Assembly: GCA_036501825.1 (NCBI GenBank)
Contig: DASXZP010000036.1
Coordinates: forward strand, 813,347 to 877,346
From: JAFECT01 sp036501825
GTDB lineage: Bacteria; Pseudomonadota; Alphaproteobacteria; Caulobacterales; Caulobacteraceae
Direction of reading: 5' to 3'
Length of the DNA: 64,000 nucleotides
Positions 53,249 to 61,875 of this stretch are shown in pieces. The notes beneath the pieces are model-generated. The model searched no databases. It was not told the origin of the DNA and worked only from the letters and a program-made list of their open reading frames with translations. The position numbers and the translations under genes are program-made. Position 1 is the first letter of the stretch. Every line of letters starts with the position of its first letter.

Positions 53249-53830
53249 GTGATGAAGCGAAAACGCCCCTCCTTTGTCCGTGTCGCGCTTCTGGCGGTGA
53301 TCGTGGCCTGGGCCATCGGCTGCGCGATGATCATGGCCGTCGGCCTGCAGGACCGCGTCCGTCCCGCCGACGTGGGGGTGGTGCTCGGCTCCAAGGTCTA
53401 TCCGAGCGGGCGGCCGTCGCCGAGCCTGAAGGCGCGGCTGGATGAAGCGCTGAGCGTCTGGCACAAGGGCGAGGTCAAAAACCTGCTGGTCAGCGGCGGC
53501 GTCGGCAAGGAAGGCTTCGATGAGTCCCTGGTCATGCGCGACTACCTGGTCGCCCGCGGCGTGCCGGCCGCCGCTATCGTGACAGACGGTCACGGCGACA
53601 ACACCCTGCTGACGGCGCGTCACACCGCAGCCCTGATGCGCGAGCGGCACTGGACCTCGGCCTTCGTGATCACCCAGTACTTCCACGTGCCGCGCGCGCG
53701 GCTGGCCATGAAGAAATGCGGCGTGCCGGTAGCCGGCTGGGCGCACGCGCGGTACTTCGAGATACGGGATTTCTTTTCGGTGCCGCGCGAAGTGATCGGC
53801 TATCCCGACTACATGGCGCGGAAGTGCTAA
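53249..53830 (+). CDS. DUF218 (YdcF/SanA-like) membrane protein
   Basis: 193 residues from GTG (or the ATG in the next codon). One N-terminal membrane helix (FVRVALLAVIVAWAIGCAMIMAV), then the DUF218 core: VGVVLGSKVYPSGRPSPSLKARLDEAL, LLVSGGVGKEGFDESLVMRDYL, and HVPRARLAMKKCGV. SanA/YdcF relatives affect envelope integrity; the biochemical reaction is uncertain. Co-transcribed with the GFA gene. Confidence 0.88.
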   Translation: MMKRKRPSFVRVALLAVIVAWAIGCAMIMAVGLQDRVRPADVGVVLGSKVYPSGRPSPSLKARLDEALSVWHKGEVKNLLVSGGVGKEGFDESLVMRDYLVARGVPAAAIVTDGHGDNTLLTARHTAALMRERHWTSAFVITQYFHVPRARLAMKKCGVPVAGWAHARYFEIRDFFSVPREVIGYPDYMARKC

Positions 53831-53837
53831 GCGGCGA

Positions 53838-54680
53838 TCAGTTGAGTGGCGTCACGTCGCCGACTTTGGGTGGGTTGCCGGCGAATTCGTCGATGTAGCC
53901 CGCCGCCAGCGCGTCGCGGAAGGCCTGTTGCGGGATGGTGATCTCGTAGGGCCCCTCCGCAAAGGAGGCGACGGCGTAGGGCGAGAACAGGAAGGTGACG
54001 CCGCCGGCCTTGCCCGCCTGATCCGATGGCGCGAGCACCAGGACCGAGTCCGACCATTTGGGACAGGGCCAGGTCGGGTCGTTGGGGGTGTAGGCGTCGC
54101 CTTCGCGCGCCTTCTTGGCGTCGCCGATGGCGCGGCAGAGGATGGCGTCGAGTTTGCCGCGGTCGGCGCCCGGTCTGAACAGGGCGGGGGCCTTGATCGG
54201 CGCCTTGGTTGAACGATCCCATAGCACCGCGCCCAGCACGGTGTTGCCGTGGGCGCCGCCGGAGAAGTCGTAGGTCACGCTCTTCAGGCTTAGCAGCTTG
54301 TCGGTTTGGGCCGCGACGGTCCAGGTCACGTCGTGTTCGTAGGGGACGCCCAGATCGTATTTCTCTGCGGCCGACTGCTTGGCGAACTTACGGAGTTCCG
54401 CGACGCCGGAGTTGTAGAGTTTGGCGTGCAGGTCAGGCGTGTCGGCGAGCGCTTGCGGCAGTTTCAGCGAGACGTCGACACCCTGCGCCTTGGACTCATA
54501 GCTGAACGGAACCGGCGGCGCGGGCGGCGCCAAGGGCGTTGCGGGTTGCGGCGCCACGGCGACCGTGGCGGGCGCTTTCGGCGCCACGCGCGCCGGGTTC
54601 AACATGGCGTAGACGCCGGCGATGATCAGCACCAGCACGACGGCGACGCCGGCGATGAGCCAGGGGGTCTTTCCTTTCAT
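53838..54680 (-). CDS. Membrane-anchored DUF4163/DUF3298 protein (RsiV/PdaC-like)
   Basis: 280 residues: an N-terminal helix (WLIAGVAVVLVLIIAGVYAML), a Pro/Ala-rich spacer, then a periplasmic beta-rich part with FSYESKAQGVDVSLKLP (DUF4163-like) and SVTYDFSGGAHGNTVLGAVLWD plus FSPYAVASFAEGPYEITIP (DUF3298). Such domains occur in RsiV anti-sigma factors, where they bind lysozyme, and in PdaC deacetylases. No sigma factor gene is beside it, so an anti-sigma role is unsupported. Ends just ahead of DUF218 (convergent). Confidence 0.85.
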   Translation of the reverse strand: MKGKTPWLIAGVAVVLVLIIAGVYAMLNPARVAPKAPATVAVAPQPATPLAPPAPPVPFSYESKAQGVDVSLKLPQALADTPDLHAKLYNSGVAELRKFAKQSAAEKYDLGVPYEHDVTWTVAAQTDKLLSLKSVTYDFSGGAHGNTVLGAVLWDRSTKAPIKAPALFRPGADRGKLDAILCRAIGDAKKAREGDAYTPNDPTWPCPKWSDSVLVLAPSDQAGKAGGVTFLFSPYAVASFAEGPYEITIPQQAFRDALAAGYIDEFAGNPPKVGDVTPLN

Positions 54681-54684
54681 CGCG

Positions 54685-55635
54685 TCACCTCCAGACGCCC
54701 GCGAGCAGCGCCGCGAACAGGATCAGGCCCGCGGTGCGGTTCGACTTGAACAGCCGCAGCGCCAGCGCCGGGTCGTCGAGCCTCAGCCGCTGCACCTGCA
54801 TCGACAGATGCAGAGCGTAGAGCGCGGCGAAGGGAAAGAACAGCAGTCCGGGCTTGGCCGGAAGCCAGACCAGGACCGCGAGAAGCGCGGCCAGCGCGTA
54901 GAAGATCAGAACCGCCAGCGGCACGCGTTTGCCGAACCGGCGCGCGGTGGACTTCACTCCGACCAGGGCGTCATCCTCGATGTCCTGCAAAGCGTAGATG
55001 GTGTCGTAGCCCAGCGTCCAGAACAGCCCGCCGGCGTAGAGCAACAGCGCCGGCAGGCCGAGGCGTCCCTCGACCGCGGCGTAGCCCAGCAGCGCGCCCC
55101 AGTTGAAGGTCAGGCCGAGCCACGCCTGCGGCCACCAGGTGATGCGCTTCATGAAGGGATAGGCGGCGACCAGCAGCAGCGATGCGGCGCCGAGCGCAAT
55201 GGCGAACAGGTTGAAGCTCAGCAGGATGGCGAAGGCGATCAGGCTGCAGATCGCGATGAAGGCCCAGGCCTGCTTCACGCTGATTCGGCCCGACGCGAGC
55301 GGCCGGTCAGCGGTGCGCGCGACCTTGGCGTCGATGTCGCGATCGACGATGTCGTTATAGGCGCAGCCCGCCGCGCGCATCAGCGTGGCGCCGACCGCGA
55401 ACTCGACCAGCCGCAGCAGGAACCAAGGCCAATCGGCGACCAGCGTGTGCGTCTCGGAGTAAGCGAGCGCCACGCCCTGCCAGCCGGGCAACATCAACAG
55501 CCAGATCCCGATCGGCCGATCGAACCGCCCGAGCTTCAGCCAAGGTTTGAGCGCTTCCGGTGCATGCCGATCCACCCAGTTGAGCGGACGCGCGTCCGGC
55601 AACGGGTTGTACGGATCGGTGGGGGTGGTGGTCAT
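54685..55635 (-). CDS. ubiA: 4-hydroxybenzoate polyprenyltransferase UbiA
   Basis: 316 residues from ATG at 55635. An in-frame ATG at 55674 has an excellent GAGGGAG ribosome site, but that site is part of the flanking repeat element. Two Asp-rich motifs bind Mg-polyprenyl diphosphate: YNDIVDRDID (NDxxD) and YDTIYALQDIEDD; about eight membrane helices. It prenylates 4-hydroxybenzoate in ubiquinone synthesis in the inner membrane. It precedes the DUF4163 gene by four bases on the same strand. Confidence 0.95.
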   Translation of the reverse strand: MTTTPTDPYNPLPDARPLNWVDRHAPEALKPWLKLGRFDRPIGIWLLMLPGWQGVALAYSETHTLVADWPWFLLRLVEFAVGATLMRAAGCAYNDIVDRDIDAKVARTADRPLASGRISVKQAWAFIAICSLIAFAILLSFNLFAIALGAASLLLVAAYPFMKRITWWPQAWLGLTFNWGALLGYAAVEGRLGLPALLLYAGGLFWTLGYDTIYALQDIEDDALVGVKSTARRFGKRVPLAVLIFYALAALLAVLVWLPAKPGLLFFPFAALYALHLSMQVQRLRLDDPALALRLFKSNRTAGLILFAALLAGVWR

Positions 55636-55676
55636 GGGGGAGGGATACACCGGGGCGCGCTCGACGTCATGCACTG

Positions 55677-55829
55677 CTCCCTCCCTCCTCGATGGAGGGA
55701 GGGTCGGGGAGGGAGATGCGGGCTGATGGCGTCAGAAAGAATCGCGGGCGGCGCCACTCGCGCGTTTCCGGTGTCGCTGTGCACTCATCTCCATCCCCGG
55801 CCCTTCCTCCATCGAGGAGGAAGGGAGAT
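55677..55829. repeat. Intergenic repeat family A, copy 3
   Basis: CCCTCCCTCC-TCGA-TGGAGGGAGGG, the GCGGGCGGCGCC core, CACTCATCTCCATCCCC and CCTTCCTCC-ATCGA-GGAGGAAGG in the same order as copy 2. It ends seven bases before the stop of the YcaQ-like gene and its left end supplies a purine-rich ribosome-site-like sequence next to ubiA. Confidence 0.9.
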
Positions 55830-55835
55830 CGCTAG

Positions 55836-57058
55836 CTAGAGAAGCGGCTTCAACGCCTTCGCCAGCGGTTGTCGCCCCTCGGCCTTCACCTCATCCAACC
55901 CCAGCCACCCCGCCATCCGTTCCAGCTCCGGCGCCAGGCGTTCGGCGACTTCGCCCGGTGTGTGGCTGTCCTGGACGTGGGCGGATTTCACCAGCAGGCG
56001 TTTCTCGGCGCGGTCGGCTTTCAGGTCGACGCGGCCGGATAGCGCTTCGTCCATCAGGAAGGGCAGCACGTAGTAGCCGAACTCGCGTTTGTGACCCGGC
56101 GTGTAGATCTCCAAGCGGTAGCGAAAGTCGAACAGGCGCTCGGCGCGCTCGCGCCGCCACACCAGGGAGTCGAACGGCGACAGCAGCGCCGCGCGATTCA
56201 CCGGCTTCGGGCGCTTCGCGTTCGGGTCGAGATAGGCGGGCCGGCCCCAGTCCTTCACCTCGACCGGGATCAGGTCGCCGTCTTCGACGAGTTCCTGCAC
56301 GAGCGGTTCAAAGCCCTTCGCGTCCATGCGGAAATAGTCGCGCAAATCCTGCGACGTCGCGACGCCCATCGAACGCGCGGCGATACGGATCAGCTCGCGC
56401 TGCGCGTCCTCGCGCTTCGGCGTCGGCGTGTTGATGATCGATGCGGGCAACACGCGTTCGGTCAGGTCGTAGACGCGCTCGAAGCCGCGCCGCGTCGCGG
56501 TGGTGATCAACCCCATCCAGAACAGCGCTTCGAGCGCGCGCTTGCCGTCGCTCCAGCCCCACCAGGCGCCCTTGCCCTTGCCGCCTTCGCTGAGTTCCCC
56601 CGCGCCCAATGGGCCGCGCGTCTCGATCTCCTTCAGCATGCGTTTGAGATAGGCGGCCTGATCCTTCTGCACGGTGCGCAGGCCCGGCCACATGCCCTTG
56701 CCGCCCGCGCGTCGGCCATGCGCCAGCGCAACAGCGGCTGAAGCTCAAGCGGCAGCAGCGACGCCTCGTGCCCCCAGTACTCGAACAGCAGCTTGCGCCG
56801 GCCCCAGGCGGCGTCCTCGAGCAGTTTCATCGGATAGGCGCCGAGCCGGGCGAACAGGGGCAGATAGTGCGAGCGCGCCAGCACATTGACCGAATCGATC
56901 TGGATCAGTCCGACCCGGTCGAACACCCGCTTGAGGTGCGAACGGCCAGGCGTCGTGCGGGGCAGGGGGTCTGCGAAGCCCTGGGCGGCCAGGGCGATGC
57001 GGCGTGCCGACCGGGCGGTCAAGCGCTCTTGCGCCTTCAATTCGCTGGCCTTTGGCAA
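55836..57058 (-). pseudogene. YcaQ-like (AlkZ/HTH_42) DNA glycosylase split by a frameshift
   Basis: The N-terminal part (57058 to about 56700) has VGLIQIDSVNVLARSHYLPLFARLG with the catalytic QID motif of YcaQ, and EYWGHEASLLPLE. The rest (from about 56700 to 55836) continues in another frame: GKGMWPGLRTVQKDQAAYL, winged-helix repeats, and LLSPFDSLVWRRERAERLFDFRYRLEIYTP. Together they give about 407 residues, the family's normal length. One missing G near 56699-56706 joins the frames. Intact homologues unhook interstrand crosslinks. It is either a true inactivating mutation or a sequencing error in a GC run. Confidence 0.85.
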
Positions 57059-57148
57059 CTTCCGGACCCCGAGAAAGTTCGTCGTTCCTTAGCGAAGCGG
57101 GGCTATCCCGCATAGACCGCCGTTCCACCGACCGGCTATGGAGACGCC

Positions 57149-57760
57149 ATGGTCTGGGCCATCGTCCTCGGGATCGCGCTGATCCTCGTCATCGTCCTGT
57201 TCGCCCCCGTCGAAGCGCGGGCGACGCTGGAGCGCGGGTTCCGCTACACCGTGCGGGTGAGCTGGCTCGGCCTGCGCTTCGTCTACATCGACAGCGCCCG
57301 GCCGCGAGCGCCCAAGCCGAAAACCCAGGCCTCGAAGCCGCACAAGAAGATCGCCTGGACCAAGTTCGCCAACCTGCGCTCGGGCCGCGCCGCCCTGAAC
57401 ATCGCCAAGGACCGCCAGGTGCGCAGCTTCGTCTGGCGCACGGCCAAGCGGTCGATGCGCGCGGTGGAACTGGTCAAGGCGCACTTTGTGGTCACCGCCG
57501 GTCTCGGCGATCCGATTCTGATGGGGCTCGCGGCGGGGATGATGTCCTACGTGCGTCCGGGCCTGCACGCCTGGGACGGCCGTGTGAAGATCGAGTTCGA
57601 ACCCGACTTCGGACGCCGCTGGCATGTGGAGGGCGAACTGCTGCTCTACACTCGCCCGTTCTGGTGGCTGTACATCGGGGCGACGCTCTTGTGCTCGCGC
57701 ACTGTCTGGCGGGTGTGGAAGATGTGGAAAGTTGAGACGGCGCCGAAGGTGCGCTCCTGA
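57149..57760 (+). CDS. DUF2953 family membrane protein
   Basis: 203 residues. An N-terminal helix (VWAIVLGIALILVIVLFAP) followed by a basic domain: VRVSWLGLRFVYIDSARPR, a Lys/Pro-rich loop, VVTAGLGDPILMGLAAGMMSYVRP and FEPDFGRRWHVEGEL, then a weakly hydrophobic C-terminus (WWLYIGATLL). This order fits DUF2953, whose function is unknown. Divergent from the YcaQ-like gene. Confidence 0.75.
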   Translation: MVWAIVLGIALILVIVLFAPVEARATLERGFRYTVRVSWLGLRFVYIDSARPRAPKPKTQASKPHKKIAWTKFANLRSGRAALNIAKDRQVRSFVWRTAKRSMRAVELVKAHFVVTAGLGDPILMGLAAGMMSYVRPGLHAWDGRVKIEFEPDFGRRWHVEGELLLYTRPFWWLYIGATLLCSRTVWRVWKMWKVETAPKVRS

Positions 57761-57781
57761 GGATTTGCCGGCGGCCGGTCT

Positions 57782-58486
57782 CTAGTGAGTGGCTACAGCC
57801 TCGACACGCTCTTCGTCGATGGTCGTTTCAGCTTCCGTGATACACTCTAAGGCTTCGATAGCCGATCCGAGGCGCTTCCAGCCCGCGGGAATTTCCGACA
57901 AGCCAAATTTTCCTTGGGTCATTTTGCGGGCCAAATCAAAAGCGGCCTTGCGATCGCCTAGTTCGCTCGCGCGTTCATACCACTGTCTTGCTTGCGCGCG
58001 GCTAGCGCCGCTGGGTGGGCGCGAGAGCGCGCGGTTGGCGCGTCGGCGCAGCGCAGGCGCCCAGTCGATGAACCTGGGATGCTTCAGTGCAGTATCGTAG
58101 CAAGCCCAGTCTTTTCGCGCCGCGGGAAATCTAAGATACGACAACAACGCGTGCTGTGAACCGCCATCGGTAGCAGCCCGGTACCAAATCTCGCTCTGCA
58201 CAACGTCGGTCGCCACGCCTTCGCCTGAGAAGTAACACCAGGCCGCATGCGCCATTGCCCAGATCGAATTCTGCTTAGCGAGGCGTAAGAGACTTTCGAA
58301 AGCACGCTCGGGATCAGTCTTTTTCAGCTCGATGGCCGCCAGGACTTGTTCGTAAAGCGGATCGGCGTGGGTGATGTCGTAGTCGTTCGCCTGAGCATCG
58401 TCCCAATCTACAATAGCTTTCTCAATCGGAGCGACTTCGGGAAATCCGAGCCATCTGCATAGGAAGCAGTTTTTAAAGAGGGTCAC
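57782..58486 (-). CDS. Sel1-like repeat protein coupled to PPK2
   Basis: 234 residues from GTG at 58486, whose first bases overlap the PPK2 stop (GTGA). At least two Sel1-like repeats are visible: AMAHAAWCYFSGEGVATDVVQSEIWYRAATDGGSQHALL and ARQWYERASELGDRKAAFDLARKM. No signal peptide. Sel1 repeats mediate protein contacts. Codon and base use are more AT-rich than PPK2, suggesting a later arrival, yet the overlap forces co-translation. Confidence 0.75.
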   Translation of the reverse strand: MTLFKNCFLCRWLGFPEVAPIEKAIVDWDDAQANDYDITHADPLYEQVLAAIELKKTDPERAFESLLRLAKQNSIWAMAHAAWCYFSGEGVATDVVQSEIWYRAATDGGSQHALLSYLRFPAARKDWACYDTALKHPRFIDWAPALRRRANRALSRPPSGASRAQARQWYERASELGDRKAAFDLARKMTQGKFGLSEIPAGWKRLGSAIEALECITEAETTIDEERVEAVATH

Positions 58487-59256
58487 GGCTCAAGCCTTCC
58501 ATCCTTCAACGCCGCCTTTTCGAATTCGAACACCACGTCCGGGTCCGGCAGGTCCACGTCGTGGGCGACCTTCGGGCAGTTGATGGCGTGCAGCAGGTGG
58601 CGGATCACGTTCAGGCGCGCCTTCTTCTTGTGGTCCGCGCGCACGCAGGTCCACGGCGTGACGGCCGAGTGGGTGCGCAACAGCATCTCGTCGCGGGCTT
58701 TGGAATAGTCCTTCCAGCGCTTCTGCGCCTCGACGTCCAGCGGACTGGTCTTCATCGAGCGTAGTGGATCTTCCTTGCGCCGTTCCAGGCGCTCGTCCTG
58801 TTCCTTCTTGGAAATGTCGAGCCAGTATTTCACGATCTGGATGTTCGACTCGGTCAACAGCCGCTCGAAGTCCGGCGCGTTGCGCAGGAACTCTTCCTGC
58901 TGTTCGGGGGTGGAGAAACCCATCACCACCTCGACGCCGGCGCGATTGTACCAGGAGCGGTTGAACAGCACCCATTCCCCGGCCGCCGGCAGGTGCTCGA
59001 CGTAGCGCTGGAACCACCACCAGGTGGCCTGACGGTCTGACGGCTTGGGCAGGGCGACGACCCGGGCGTTGCGCTTGGACAGGTGCTGGACGATGCGGGC
59101 GATGGTCCCGTCCTTGCCCGCCGCGTCGCGGCCTTCGAAGATCACGACCAGTTGCTTGCCCTTCTCCATGGCCCATCGCTGGCTGTGGATCAGGGCGATC
59201 TGGAGCTTTTCCAGGTCCTTTTCGTAGGCGTCGTCGTCGTGTTGGGTCTTGCTCAT
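58483..59256 (-). CDS. ppk2: Polyphosphate kinase 2 family protein
   Basis: 257 residues from ATG at 59256. Walker A FEGRDAAGKDGTIARI, the lid motif region VEHLPAAGEWVLFNRSWYNRAGVEVVMGF, and RSMKTSPLDVEAQKRWKDYSKARDEML are all typical of PPK2 class I. It uses polyphosphate to phosphorylate nucleoside diphosphates (GDP/ADP) or the reverse. An upstream in-frame start at 59304 adds 16 residues without support. Divergent from the monooxygenase-like gene; coupled to the Sel1 gene downstream. Confidence 0.93.
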   Translation of the reverse strand: MSKTQHDDDAYEKDLEKLQIALIHSQRWAMEKGKQLVVIFEGRDAAGKDGTIARIVQHLSKRNARVVALPKPSDRQATWWWFQRYVEHLPAAGEWVLFNRSWYNRAGVEVVMGFSTPEQQEEFLRNAPDFERLLTESNIQIVKYWLDISKKEQDERLERRKEDPLRSMKTSPLDVEAQKRWKDYSKARDEMLLRTHSAVTPWTCVRADHKKKARLNVIRHLLHAINCPKVAHDVDLPDPDVVFEFEKAALKDGRLEP

Positions 59257-59333
59257 GGCGGCCTCGCGGAGCAGGGAGCATGCAGATTTCGCGCGCCCAG
59301 GCAAATCCTGGGCAGGAGACGGCCCAGGAGCGG

Positions 59334-59633
59334 ATGATGTTCACGGTGGTCTGGAGCTATGAGGTCAAGCCTGAGCACGTGGAGCGCTTCATCGAAGCCT
59401 ATCGCCCGGGCGGCCAGTGGGCGCGGCTGTTCCACCGGGGCGAGGGCTATATGGGCAGCGACCTTTACCGTTCGACCGAGGCGCCGAACTCGTTCGTGAC
59501 CATCGACCGCTGGCGCTCGCGCGAGCACTGCACCGACTTCATGATGAAGCAGCGCGAGGCCTATGCCGCGCTGGACGCCAAGTGCGACGACTGGACCGTG
59601 GCCGAACAGCGCCTGGGCGAGATCGAGCCTTGA
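59334..59633 (+). CDS. Antibiotic biosynthesis monooxygenase (ABM)-like protein
   Basis: 99 residues from ATG at 59334 (the next codon is also ATG). MFTVVWSYEVKPEHVERFIEAYRPGGQWARLF and GYMGSDLYRSTEAPNSFVTIDRWRSREHCTDFM fit the ferredoxin-like ABM fold. Most such small proteins are dimeric with unknown substrates; the name does not imply antibiotic synthesis. Its stop overlaps the rsmE start (TTGA), so the two are co-translated. Confidence 0.85.
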   Translation: MMFTVVWSYEVKPEHVERFIEAYRPGGQWARLFHRGEGYMGSDLYRSTEAPNSFVTIDRWRSREHCTDFMMKQREAYAALDAKCDDWTVAEQRLGEIEP

Positions 59634-60370
59634 TCCGGCTTTACGTTGCCGGCGCCTTGGCGCCCGGCGCCGAGGTCGAGCTGACGCCGGACCAGTCGCG
59701 CTATCTGACGACTGTGATGCGGCTCAACGCCGGCGATGAGCTGCTGGCCTTCAACGGCCGCGACGGCGAGTGGCGCGCGCGGGTCACCGCCGTTTCCAAA
59801 CGCGGCTGCGTGATCGAGGCGGACGCCAAGACCCGCGGACAGCAGAGCCCGCCCGACCTCGACCTGGTGGTGGCGCTGGTGAAACGGGCGCGGCTGGAAA
59901 CCATCGTGGAGAAGGCCTGCGAACTGGGCGCGCGGCGGGTGCGCCTGATGCTCACGCGGCGCACCAACGCCGACCACACCCGCGTCGAACGCCTGGCCGC
60001 CATCGCCACCGAAGCCGCGGAACAGACCGGCCGCCTCGACGTGCCGCAGGTGCTCGAGCCGGAGAAGCTCGACCGTATCCTCGACGGCTGGGACGCCGGC
60101 CCAGACTCTGGCCGCCGGCTGATGTTCTGTGACGAGGGCGGCGACGCGAAACCCGTGCTGGAGGTGCTTGCGGGCGCTCCGGCCGGCCCCTGGGCGGTGC
60201 TGATCGGGCCGGAGGGGGGCTTTGCACCCGAGGAGCGCGAGCGCCTGCGGGGCTTGCCTTTCGTTACCCCGGTCAGCCTGGGCCCGCGCATCCTGAGGGC
60301 CGATACCGCCGCCATTTCCGCCCTTTCCCTCTGGCAGGCGGCGGCAGGCGATTGGGCGAACAGGGCTTGA
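59630..60370 (+). CDS. rsmE: 16S rRNA m3U1498 methyltransferase RsmE
   Basis: 246 residues from TTG in a TTGA overlap with the preceding stop. An N-terminal PUA-like domain (LTPDQSRYLTTVMRLNAGDELLAFNGRDGEW) and a SPOUT knot domain with LVVALVKRARLETIVEKACELGA, LIGPEGGFAPEE and LGPRILRADTAA. It methylates U1498 in the ribosomal decoding region. Followed by glutamate-cysteine ligase, a pairing I recall in other alphaproteobacteria. Confidence 0.95.
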   Translation: MIRLYVAGALAPGAEVELTPDQSRYLTTVMRLNAGDELLAFNGRDGEWRARVTAVSKRGCVIEADAKTRGQQSPPDLDLVVALVKRARLETIVEKACELGARRVRLMLTRRTNADHTRVERLAAIATEAAEQTGRLDVPQVLEPEKLDRILDGWDAGPDSGRRLMFCDEGGDAKPVLEVLAGAPAGPWAVLIGPEGGFAPEERERLRGLPFVTPVSLGPRILRADTAAISALSLWQAAAGDWANRA

Positions 60371-60461
60371 GCGGGGCCGTCCGAACGCCCATCTAGCCCG
60401 AACCCGTCGGGAGCACGGGCCCCGCGGCGTCCGCCCCGGGCAGGCAAGCCACGAGGGGGCC

Positions 60462-61817
60462 ATGGCCGATACGACGCTCGACGACCGCCCGCTCGTGTTC
60501 GAGGACCTGGTCGGCTATTTCGCCGCCGGCGAAAAACCCGAGAGCAAATGGCGCGTGGGCGCCGAGCACGAAAAGTTCGGCTTCAAGTTGGGGACCTATG
60601 AGCGCCCGCCCTACGAAGGGCCCTGGGGCATCAAGGCCATGCTCGAAGGTCTCGAGCGTTTCGGCTGGAAGGGCGTCTACGAAGGCGAGCATCTGATCGC
60701 CCTGTCGCACGGCATGGCCAACATCAGCCTGGAGCCCGGCGGCCAGTTCGAACTCAGCGGCGCGCCGCTCGACACCATCCACGACATCTGTTCCGAAACC
60801 GGCCGCCACCTGGAAGAGGTGAAGACCGTCGCCGACGAAATCGGCATCGGGTTCTTAGGCCTCGGCTTCGATCCGATATCGACCCGCGCGCAGGTCCCGG
60901 TCATGCCCAAGGGCCGCTACGACATCATGCGCGCGTACATGCCCAAGGTCGGCAAGCTCGGCCTCGACATGATGCTGCGCACCTGCACCATCCAGGCCAA
61001 CCTCGACTTCGCAACCGAAGCCGACATGGTGCTGAAGTTCCGCGCGTCGCTGGCGTTGCAGCCGATCGCGACGGCGCTGTTCGCCAACTCGCCGTTCACC
61101 GAGGGCAAGCCCAACGGATTCGTCTCCGCGCGCGCCAATGTGTGGACCGACACCGACCCGGACCGCACCGGCCTGCTCGACTTCGTATTCGAAGACGGCT
61201 TCGGCTACGAGACCTATGCGCGATACGCGCTGAAGGTGCCGATGTATTTCGTCAAGCGCGATCACTATGTCGACGCGTCGGGCAAGTCCTTCGAAGCCTT
61301 CATGCGCGGCGAGCTCGACGTGCTGCCGGGCCAGAAGCCGACGATGAAGGACTGGGCCGATCACCTGACCACCATCTTCCCCGAAGTGCGCCTGAAACAG
61401 TACCTGGAAATGCGCGGCGCCGACGGCGGCCCCTGGAGCCGCATCTGCGCGCTGCCCGCGCTGTGGACCGGCATCTTCTACGACAAGGACGCGCTGCAGG
61501 CGGCGTGGGATCTGTGCAAGCACTGGAGCCGCGAAGACCGCATCAAGCTGCGCGAAGACGCCGCCCGCACCGGTCTGAAGGGCAAGGTCGCCGGCCGCCC
61601 GATCCAGCAAGTCGCCGAAGAGCTATTGGATATCGCCCGCCACGGCCTACGCAAACGCGCCCGCTTCTCCGGCGGCCTGGTCGACGAGACGGGCTATCTC
61701 TCCGAACTCGAAGAGATCGCCGAAACCGGCCTCACACCCGCCGACCGCCTGCTCGCGCTGTACCACGGCAAGTGGAACGGCGACGTGACGCGGGTTTATG
61801 AGGAGTTTGCGTACTAG
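60462..61817 (+). CDS. gshA: Glutamate-cysteine ligase (alphaproteobacterial/plant type)
   Basis: 451 residues from ATG in GAGGGGGCCATG. The GCS2-like core shows RVGAEHEKFGF, ISLEPGGQFELSGAPL, MRTCTIQANLDFATEADM-like LRTCTIQANLDFATEADMV, and LPALWTGIFYD. It makes gamma-glutamylcysteine, the first step to glutathione. Plant-type enzymes are redox-regulated through cysteines; whether this one is cannot be told. Sits 91 bp after rsmE. Confidence 0.95.
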   Translation: MADTTLDDRPLVFEDLVGYFAAGEKPESKWRVGAEHEKFGFKLGTYERPPYEGPWGIKAMLEGLERFGWKGVYEGEHLIALSHGMANISLEPGGQFELSGAPLDTIHDICSETGRHLEEVKTVADEIGIGFLGLGFDPISTRAQVPVMPKGRYDIMRAYMPKVGKLGLDMMLRTCTIQANLDFATEADMVLKFRASLALQPIATALFANSPFTEGKPNGFVSARANVWTDTDPDRTGLLDFVFEDGFGYETYARYALKVPMYFVKRDHYVDASGKSFEAFMRGELDVLPGQKPTMKDWADHLTTIFPEVRLKQYLEMRGADGGPWSRICALPALWTGIFYDKDALQAAWDLCKHWSREDRIKLREDAARTGLKGKVAGRPIQQVAEELLDIARHGLRKRARFSGGLVDETGYLSELEEIAETGLTPADRLLALYHGKWNGDVTRVYEEFAY

Positions 61818-61875
61818 TTGGTCGTCGGCCGCACAGGGCCGACGCCGCGTTCTGTCCGCGGCGCCGGACTGCTTC

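Noticed and set aside
59334..59633. Antibiotic biosynthesis gene cluster
   Set aside because: The ABM fold is widespread in housekeeping proteins and the neighbours are rRNA methyltransferase and glutathione genes.
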